From Lachnospiraceae bacterium NE2001 (GTDB lineage: Bacteria; Bacillota; Clostridia; Lachnospirales; Lachnospiraceae), in assembly GCA_900110635.1 (NCBI GenBank), contig FOEK01000024.1:1-46913 (forward strand): a stretch of 46,913 bases of DNA. Direction: 5' to 3'. The notes under the pieces are model-generated. The model saw only the letters and a program-made list of their open reading frames with translations. It had not been told where the DNA came from and made no database searches. Made by a program: the position numbers and the translations under genes. Below, in pieces: positions 41,254 through 46,913 of the stretch (the stretch's first letter is position 1; every line of letters starts with the position of its first letter).

Positions 41254-41422
41254 TGCTGCAAGGAAATGATTTCTATATGCCCGGTGCGAGAAGCATCGAA
41301 CGTGTCTTGGCTAAGTAGAGATTAGAGACCAGCGTATCAAAGAACGGCTGACTTTGATAGGATGGAATCGCGAGCGGCAGATACGTAGAATAGATATAAT
41401 CGAAAATCCGGAGGAACAAGAC
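41254..41422 (+). ncRNA. Structured 5' leader of rpsT
   Basis: The leader is long for a ribosomal protein gene and can fold. The clearest element is a perfect 8-bp hairpin TATCAAAG (41335-41342) / CTTTGATA (41352-41359) with loop AACGGCTGA, followed by GGATGGAATCGCGAGCGGC. It is a candidate site for S20 self-regulation; no named family was recognised. Confidence 0.45.
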
Positions 41423-41689
41423 ATGGCAAATATTAAATCTGCAAAGAAGAGAATTCTTACAAGCAAGAAGAGAGAGATGAGAAACAAGAGCATCAAGAGT
41501 AAGGTTAAGACTCTTGTAAAGAAGGTTGAGGCTGCTATCGAGGCTGGAAACAAGGCTGAGGCTGAGGAGGCACTTAAGGTTGCTATCTCTGAGATCAGCA
41601 AGGCTGCTAACAAGGGCATCTACCACAAGAACACAGCTTCACGTAAGATCTCACGTCTCACAGTTGCTGTCAACAAGATTGGTGAGTAA
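41423..41689 (+). CDS. rpsT: 30S ribosomal protein S20
   Basis: The 88-residue basic protein starts MANIKSAKKRILTSKKREMR and contains KSKVKTLVKKVEAAIEAG and GIYHKNTASRKISRLTVAVN, the full S20 profile. It binds 16S rRNA early in 30S assembly. The ATG at 41423 follows GGAGG by 8 bases; the longer open frame from 41354 lies in the untranslated leader. Codon use is strongly biased (AAG, GCT, GAG), as in highly expressed genes. Confidence 0.98.
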   Translation: MANIKSAKKRILTSKKREMRNKSIKSKVKTLVKKVEAAIEAGNKAEAEEALKVAISEISKAANKGIYHKNTASRKISRLTVAVNKIGE

Positions 41690-41739
41690 TTCTAATATAT
41701 AGGCTGCTCCTTGAGGAGCAAACAAAGAGAAATACGAAG

Positions 41740-41771
41740 ACAGTCTGGACATTATCCAGACTGTTTTTTTT
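41740..41771 (+). terminator. rpsT terminator
   Basis: Perfect 10-bp stem ACAGTCTGGA / TCCAGACTGT with loop CATTA, followed by a T run. A smaller hairpin TGCTCC/GGAGCA lies at 41704-41719. Confidence 0.95.
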
Positions 41772-41817
41772 GATTAAACTAGCGGTTGAATGTAATCTTG
41801 CTCTATCCGTGTTATAA

Positions 41818-41843
41818 AAAAGACAGGGGACGGTTCTCTGTCC
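41818..41843 (+). repeat. GACAGGGGACGGTTC repeat (copy 2)
   Basis: This repeats the core of the element at 40053 (GACAGGGGACGGTTC then TCTGTC; copy 1 has CCTGTT). GACAG and CTGTC can pair. It lacks a good T tail and sits directly ahead of the ribosome site of the AAA+ chimera. Similar short palindromic elements are dispersed in many Firmicutes genomes. Confidence 0.6.
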
Positions 41844-41868
41844 TTACAGTCTTTATGGAGGTATAACT

Positions 41869-44484
41869 ATGATAGAGACAAATACAGAAAAAAGAATTAA
41901 TGGTAAAAAGGAACCTCAGGATACTACAGCGAATAGAACGCCGGAGAACGTCTTGGTGTGCGGTGGTATTAGAGATGAGCGAATGACAAACTATGTAGAG
42001 CCAGCCATCCTTAATTCGGAGGGAAGCCTGGTCATCACGGACCTGGATGGCCAGCTTTACAGGCGTTATAAGGAGTATCTGACAGATAAGGGCTATGCGG
42101 TTAAGAAGATAGATTTTCATGATATGGATAATTCTGTGGGTTTCAATCTCTTTCAGAATCTTAAGTCCTATGGGGGAGATCACGAGATAGAGGAGGGCAT
42201 AACTAGGATTGTAACTTCTTTATATAAGGTTCGTTCCAAGGAGCTATTAGGAGATAAACCGGACAGTTTTTTTGAACTTCTTGCACAGGCACTACTCAAG
42301 GCTATAATTTGTTATATCACATACCACTGTTTGCCAAGGTTTTCAGATTTTGACAATGTGGAGATGATGCTGGATGCCTTGAAGCCTTCAGACGATAAGG
42401 ACGAAAATACGGTTCTTGATTACATCTTCGAACAGCTGCAGGAGACCTGTCCTGATTCTCCTGCGCTAAAGTATTACAAGGTGTTTTCAAATATCTCGGG
42501 CAATTTGCTTCGAAGAGCCCAGCTTATAGCTTGGAAGACATTGGATGGAATAACAAGTGACAATGTGAATCAGTTTATGGCTAAGGATGACTTTGAAATT
42601 GAGGATCTGGCAAATGAGAAGATTGCACTTTTTGTCATAGCTGCAGGGGAAGATGATACGTATCATGGTCTTACAAATGCTATTGTAACTGAGATCATGT
42701 ATAAGCTACTTGATATATCTATTAAACTTCCATCTCAAGTAGACAATGAAAAGGCAGAGTCGCATGATAATATGCTTAAGGTTCCGGTTCAGTTTATAGT
42801 TGAGGGTTTTGCACCTGGGGCTGGAATAGTCCAGCTGAGGAACATTATGTGTGTTTTGAAGAGGGCCAATATCTCACTTCTCAGTGTGCATCGAAGTCTT
42901 CGAGAGTACGAGCAGATTTACAGCGATGTCCATTGGCTGCTTGGCGGCTACAGTGAGATTCATCTCCTGGATGGCCCGAGTTTTCTCGCTTACAGCAAGC
43001 TTAAAGGCTTTTATAGTGGAGAGTATGTTTATCTTGATGTGCCCCTTGGCTACGAATGGAGGGTGAAGCAGGAGCACATAACTCCTGAGAGACAGTTTGG
43101 AGGAGCCTCTTATATAAGAGGTAGAATGGGATTATACCTGAAGCCTGGCGAGAGAATCTTTGAGAACGATTACCAGGACTGTTTTGATGATGCAGATGAG
43201 CAGCTTGAAATGATGAACATTGTCTCTCTAAATATGTTGGCGAGAACGCTTGAGAGAGATAATATATCAGGCACTAAGAAGCCAGGGATAAAGAGACCTA
43301 GTAATTTAACGGTAAAAGGACCGACTGCTCAGGGCAGTACTCCGGTTGGAGAGAAAACATTTGATAGTGCAAAAGAAGCCCCAAGGACAATCAATGGAGC
43401 TCGCTACCGTGCCTATATGAATCAGATAAAGAACAAGAAGACTGACGATGAGAGGGCGGAAGCAAGAAAACGCCAGCGTTCAGCTGACACAGACTTTGAC
43501 AACGTGTATTGCAACATAATCGCCCAGTGGCTGGAGAAAACCACCTTCAACGAGTTCAGTGCTGAGATACATAAGCGTGTCAAGGGGCAGGACCAGCTGG
43601 ATACCATTCTTATTAACATTTATAACTATCTGGAAAATATGGCACGAGGACATTTTCATAGCAATAACATAATTATCGCAGCTCCAAGTGGCTGTGGTAA
43701 GACCGAGACCTACCGAGCTCTCAAGGCATATTTTGCAAAAGAACTCTCACAGCTTCCAATTGCTCAGGTGGATATGACCTCTATCACCGAGGAGGGCTTC
43801 AAGGGGCGCGACACCAAGGCGGTGATCGAACCCCTTATGGTAGATGCAGATCTGGGCGGTATGGGCATAATCTTCCTGGATGAGTTCGATAAGAGACTCA
43901 TTCCAAGCTACGATAGTGGTGGTGGAAATGTAAATAGAGCCGTACAGTCGCAGCTGCTTACCACCATCGAGGGTACTAACTTCCCAGACTGTGACATAGA
44001 TACCAACCTTACGATGTTTATCGGACTTGGTGCATTTGATGTGTGCCGCGAAAAAAAGTCAAAGGTTGAAAAGCATATTGGTTTCGGCGCAGAGAACGAG
44101 GGTGGTGCTGATCACTACGAGGATATAACCCGTGCGGATATGATCGAGCTTGGTGCAAGCTACGAATTGCTCGGTCGCTTTGGTACGGTTGTGAACTACC
44201 ACAAGCTTTCCGATACTGTGATTAACGAGATAATAGACGGAATGGTGAAAGACATTGGTAACTCCATCAGTATGAAGGTTAATATCACCGATGGTTTCCG
44301 TGAACTCCTCCATAGTTCCGCTAATGGCAAATACGGCTGTCGCCTCATTAAGAGTCAGCTCAATGATGCCGCAATGACCGCCTACCTGCACATCCAGAAG
44401 AATGCCGTCGACAAGACAGCCAATACCCTGGAGATCACCGGCCCCGCCACCTTCCAACTCAGTGAGGTTGTCACGTCCCCGTGA
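41869..44484 (+). CDS. Chimera: degenerate VirD4/TraG-like domain + ClpX-like AAA+ unfoldase
   Basis: The 871-residue protein has two large parts. Residues about 27-430 align by eye with conjugative coupling proteins: SLVITDLDGQLYRRYKEYL, LLAQALLKAIICYIT, LANEKIALFVI and VQFIVEGFAPGAG. The Walker A place reads GGIRDERMTN (32-41) and the Walker B Asp-Glu is Glu312-Gly313, so this part cannot hydrolyse ATP as VirD4 does. No N-terminal membrane helices are present. Residues about 555-865 form a ClpX-like AAA+ module: Walker A APSGCGKT (605-612), pore loop GFKG (643-646), Walker B IIFLDE (667-672), IGF (737-739), Arg finger R770 in LLGRFG and sensor-2 R825 in GCRLIK. The ClpX zinc domain is missing. 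TGGAGG precedes the ATG. Function unknown. Confidence 0.85.
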   Translation: MIETNTEKRINGKKEPQDTTANRTPENVLVCGGIRDERMTNYVEPAILNSEGSLVITDLDGQLYRRYKEYLTDKGYAVKKIDFHDMDNSVGFNLFQNLKSYGGDHEIEEGITRIVTSLYKVRSKELLGDKPDSFFELLAQALLKAIICYITYHCLPRFSDFDNVEMMLDALKPSDDKDENTVLDYIFEQLQETCPDSPALKYYKVFSNISGNLLRRAQLIAWKTLDGITSDNVNQFMAKDDFEIEDLANEKIALFVIAAGEDDTYHGLTNAIVTEIMYKLLDISIKLPSQVDNEKAESHDNMLKVPVQFIVEGFAPGAGIVQLRNIMCVLKRANISLLSVHRSLREYEQIYSDVHWLLGGYSEIHLLDGPSFLAYSKLKGFYSGEYVYLDVPLGYEWRVKQEHITPERQFGGASYIRGRMGLYLKPGERIFENDYQDCFDDADEQLEMMNIVSLNMLARTLERDNISGTKKPGIKRPSNLTVKGPTAQGSTPVGEKTFDSAKEAPRTINGARYRAYMNQIKNKKTDDERAEARKRQRSADTDFDNVYCNIIAQWLEKTTFNEFSAEIHKRVKGQDQLDTILINIYNYLENMARGHFHSNNIIIAAPSGCGKTETYRALKAYFAKELSQLPIAQVDMTSITEEGFKGRDTKAVIEPLMVDADLGGMGIIFLDEFDKRLIPSYDSGGGNVNRAVQSQLLTTIEGTNFPDCDIDTNLTMFIGLGAFDVCREKKSKVEKHIGFGAENEGGADHYEDITRADMIELGASYELLGRFGTVVNYHKLSDTVINEIIDGMVKDIGNSISMKVNITDGFRELLHSSANGKYGCRLIKSQLNDAAMTAYLHIQKNAVDKTANTLEITGPATFQLSEVVTSP

Positions 44485-44500
44485 CAACCTCATAATTTTA
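44464..44500 (+). terminator. Terminator overlapping the chimera's stop codon
   Basis: Perfect 12-bp stem GAGGTTGTCACG (44464-44475) / CGTGACAACCTC (44480-44491) with loop TCCC, followed by ATAATTTTA. The TGA stop at 44482-44484 lies in the 3' arm. Confidence 0.85.
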
Positions 44501-44561
44501 TGCTTTTGTATGGGGGGAGAAATTGTTACAATAGGCTTACTGTATTTTCTTGGAGGTTAAT

Positions 44562-46382
44562 ATGTTCTGTTCTAAATGTGGTCAGAAGATAATGGATAAT
44601 ACTATTAAGCCTTTGGGCAAGAAGGCTGGTATCATTGCAGCCATAATTACTGGTGTAGTCCTTCTTGTTGGGGGTGGAGTAGCAGCGGCATTTGCATTAA
44701 AGAATCACAGCAATAATAGTTCAAATGATAGTGGTTATTTCCGTGGTTCTGATGAGGAGGATACGGAAGCGACCTCAACGAACGCTGATGAAAGGGAGAA
44801 TCTGGCAACATCGACAAGTGCGGATGTAAGCGTGTATGGCCCTGAGTTTGAAGATAAACTTAAGGATTTGGTTATAGAAAAAGAATATGCGAAGTTAAAC
44901 TCTGAGCTGGACAATAAGGACCCAAATGTATCTGTTTTTAACACTGGTATCGTGTCAGTGGATGTTGATACATTTGACACGGGTGTTCCATATATGCTTG
45001 TTTTCTCGGCGGAGGAAACTCAGGACGAAGATGCTGGCCGTTTTTATAATCTCTATGCAACTCTCTACGTGTACGATGGTGGCGTAAATGAAGTTAGTAG
45101 TAAAATGATACAAACTATCGATCTCGATTATATGTATGATGATTATGAGGAAAATGCTTTCGATGCTTTCTTCTATGATAGAGAAAGTATGTTTGATATT
45201 GGTCACTACACCACGGAACTGGTGGGCTCAGATTATAGGCGTAAGTCTGTAAGAGTTCTTAAAGGAGAAGGACGCCATATAGTAGCATATTCGTATTCTC
45301 CAGGATTCTCTGACGAAGGATTTCCATATAGAGATTCCCTTGTATTTTCGATATATGGTTTTGATGAAAATGGTATCTCGGCTGAAGAGGGCATGGTGCT
45401 GTATCATAAGGAAGACAATGATCCAGACACCAGTTTCTTTGGATGCTACGACAATAATGAGGGCTCTGATATAAATGCAGTCGGTTCAAAATATGATAAT
45501 CCATCTGAGCTGATTGAAGTTATTAATAGCAAATGTAAAGAACTGGGAGTGAGCGAACTCTGCATAAATGATGGCAGTCTTTCCTTCGACGAATTCCTTT
45601 CTGGCGATGACATTTTAAAGATATATATAAATTACAGCTGGGATGAAGTTGGCGAATATCATGATGATCTGTATTATTACTATACATATGAGATAGAAGA
45701 TAACACTGAGGCGGCCGATGGTTTGCTGCTGTGGTGGAGGATAAATGGGGCACTGGATGATACCTTTGTGACACTGGAGGGCGGTGAGCCTTATAAGAGC
45801 TATTATGACTACATTCAGAATCTTGAGGAGGTTGAATGGGACTATAATCCGACGGGTGAGACGATTGAATGGAACAATTTCCAGCTTGTTGATATGGATG
45901 AGGATGGAGTGCCGGAGCTCTTTATCACCTGCAAAAATGCAGCGCTTGAGGGCATCCAGATGTATAGAATAGTTTATTACAGCGAAAATGGACTTGAGGT
46001 GTATGAAGCCCAGGATGGAGTTGCGTCTGCTGGAGGTTACCGCGGTACGATTTATTATCTTCACGGGACAAGAAAGCTGCACCATTATTCATTTGATGCG
46101 CCATATAATCTTCCGTACGATTGGGTGTATTCGCTTCAGGATGGTAAAGAGGTTACCGTAGGCGAGGGCGGCTTTTATCTGGATTATGATTTGCTCCCAG
46201 AGGATTACGATTATGATAAAATCTACGATTATGGCGAATGGAAATGGAATGACGAGGTAGTGAGCGAAGATAAGTTCAACGAATACTTCCGTGAGGCAGT
46301 GGAAGATATAGCTGGCACCGCTCTCAACTCCATAGACTGTCAAACCAAAGAATCCATACTTAACTACCTGAAATCTAAGTAA
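44562..46382 (+). CDS. Half-zinc-ribbon membrane protein with extracellular region
   Basis: The 606-residue protein opens with one CxxC (MFCSKCGQK), a membrane helix (about 23-46) and a Ser/Asn/Asp-rich stalk. A large acidic, Tyr-rich outer region follows. It contains the calcium-binding-like phrase LVDMDEDGVPELFI (about 445-458), common in secreted Lachnospiraceae proteins. Zinc-ribbon partners normally have a second CxxC about 12 residues later; here it is absent (MDNTIKPLGKKAG), so metal binding would need dimerisation or is lost. ATG 44562 follows TTGGAGG. It sits after the AAA+ chimera but behind a terminator. Function unknown. Confidence 0.75.
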   Translation: MFCSKCGQKIMDNTIKPLGKKAGIIAAIITGVVLLVGGGVAAAFALKNHSNNSSNDSGYFRGSDEEDTEATSTNADERENLATSTSADVSVYGPEFEDKLKDLVIEKEYAKLNSELDNKDPNVSVFNTGIVSVDVDTFDTGVPYMLVFSAEETQDEDAGRFYNLYATLYVYDGGVNEVSSKMIQTIDLDYMYDDYEENAFDAFFYDRESMFDIGHYTTELVGSDYRRKSVRVLKGEGRHIVAYSYSPGFSDEGFPYRDSLVFSIYGFDENGISAEEGMVLYHKEDNDPDTSFFGCYDNNEGSDINAVGSKYDNPSELIEVINSKCKELGVSELCINDGSLSFDEFLSGDDILKIYINYSWDEVGEYHDDLYYYYTYEIEDNTEAADGLLLWWRINGALDDTFVTLEGGEPYKSYYDYIQNLEEVEWDYNPTGETIEWNNFQLVDMDEDGVPELFITCKNAALEGIQMYRIVYYSENGLEVYEAQDGVASAGGYRGTIYYLHGTRKLHHYSFDAPYNLPYDWVYSLQDGKEVTVGEGGFYLDYDLLPEDYDYDKIYDYGEWKWNDEVVSEDKFNEYFREAVEDIAGTALNSIDCQTKESILNYLKSK

Positions 46383-46385
46383 TGT

Positions 46386-46406
46386 GCACATAGGTGTGCC
46401 TCTTTT
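46386..46406 (+). terminator. Weak possible terminator
   Basis: Short stem GCACA/TGTGC (46386-46390 and 46395-46399) followed by CTCTTTTT. The stem is only 5 bp, so the call is tentative. Confidence 0.4.
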
Positions 46407-46487
46407 TGCACATATTTTCGTGCAGTATACTTTGCGTTTGTGGTGGTATATTAAGTCATAGTTAGTATTTATATGGAGGGTTTTCAT

Positions 46488-46913
46488 ATGTTTTGTATAA
46501 AATGTGGAAATGTAATCGAAGAGGGAAGCGCGTTCTGTACGTATTGTGGCGCTCCTGCGTCAAAGCCTAAGCAGATACAGCCGCAACCTCAGGCAATGCA
46601 GCCACAACCTCAAGTGGTGCAGGCACAACCTCAGGCAGTGCAGGCACAACCTCAGGCAGTGCAGGCACAACCTCAGGCAGTGCAGGCACAACCTCAGGCA
46701 GTGCAGCCACAACCTCAAGCGGTGCAACCACAACCTCAGCCTGCCCAGCCTAGTAAACCACTCAACATCCCTTGGAAGCTGGTGGGTATTATCGGTGGTA
46801 TAGCTGCGGCTGTTATCATTGCGGTTGTTGTAGTTGTTTCAATAATAAGTAACCGCAAGGTACCAGTAACATTTGACGAGTATGTTACTTTCGAATGCGA
46901 GGGCTATGATGGC
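46488..46913 (+). CDS. Zinc-ribbon membrane protein with QPQAV heptad repeats, 5' part
   Basis: The gene is cut by the window end; 142 residues are visible. It has a full zinc ribbon (FCIKCG and FCTYCG, residues 2-21), a Gln/Pro-rich repeat region (about 31-86) and a membrane helix (about 95-118, KLVGIIGGIAAAVIIAVVVV). The start of an outer domain follows (VPVTFDEYVTFECEGYDG). TGGAGGG lies 7 bases ahead of the ATG. It shares the zinc ribbon-helix-outer domain plan with its upstream neighbour but keeps both Cys pairs. Function unknown. Confidence 0.82.
   Translation, partial: MFCIKCGNVIEEGSAFCTYCGAPASKPKQIQPQPQAMQPQPQVVQAQPQAVQAQPQAVQAQPQAVQAQPQAVQPQPQAVQPQPQPAQPSKPLNIPWKLVGIIGGIAAAVIIAVVVVVSIISNRKVPVTFDEYVTFECEGYDG
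46578..46745 (+). repeat. Eight in-frame 21-bp repeats (QxQPQAV)
   Basis: Eight consecutive seven-codon units encode Q[A/P]QPQAV or close variants. Units 3-6 (46620-46703) are four identical copies of a 21-base unit, a sign of recent expansion and likely length variation. Confidence 0.95.

Noticed and set aside
41254-41400. tRNA-like fold in the rpsT leader
   Set aside because: There is no acceptor stem, anticodon arm or T-loop consensus; the hairpin at 41335-41359 stands alone.
41869-44484. Annotation as plain ClpX or plain conjugative TraG
   Set aside because: It lacks the ClpX zinc-binding domain and is twice as long; the TraG-like half has lost both Walker motifs and there are no conjugation genes nearby.
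46578-46745. CRISPR-like or other non-coding repeat array
   Set aside because: The units are contiguous, with no spacers, and stay in frame as a Gln/Pro heptad inside a zinc-ribbon protein.

Overview
The window reads as a low-to-moderate GC Firmicute of the Clostridia class. Gene style (LytTR/DUF3021 pair, many GNATs, GH127, zinc-ribbon membrane proteins with DxDxDG motifs) suggests Lachnospiraceae, perhaps near Butyrivibrio; that placement is inference. Nearly all genes lie on the + strand; only one AraC-type regulator is on the minus strand. No rRNA, tRNA, CRISPR array or prophage was seen.

Region 1 (1-345) is the 3' end of an IS200/IS605-type tnpB with its right-end structured RNA. Region 2 (411-14277) holds three consecutive ABC-2 type exporters, each beside a different class of regulator: a YtrA-like GntR protein plus a LytTR/DUF3021 pair; a NarL-type two-component system; and an OmpR-type response regulator whose likely kinase is encoded about 4 kb downstream, behind the exporter and a membrane-anchored erythromycin-esterase-like protein. 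The third exporter's promoter carries four CTTGA boxes at 11-11-12 bp spacing.

Region 3 (14288-18247) has a DUF1294-metallophosphoesterase-PASTA fusion, then a self-contained regulatory unit (consensus promoter, 36-codon leader ORF, intrinsic terminator) in front of an ABC exporter. The last codons of the leader can pair with the terminator 5' arm, the layout expected for ribosome-mediated attenuation. A Nudix gene follows.

Region 4 (18313-35331) is a long run of small-molecule enzymes: GH127, GNAT acetyltransferases, Nudix and NudC, an HD phosphohydrolase, several two-domain fusions, an acyltransferase, a phosphodiesterase-like enzyme and a hexapeptide acetyltransferase. Two HipBA toxin-antitoxin modules with different operators are set into it.

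Region 5 (35337-41689) has the AraC regulator, a MutS-like ATPase, an acyltransferase/alpha-beta-hydrolase fusion, and the conserved holA-rpsT pair. Region 6 (41869-46913) contains the most unusual gene: an 871-residue chimera of a VirD4/TraG-like coupling-protein domain that has lost both Walker motifs and a ClpX-like AAA+ unfoldase that keeps its ATPase motifs and the IGF tripeptide used by ClpX to dock ClpP. Two zinc-ribbon-type membrane proteins follow, the second cut by the window edge.
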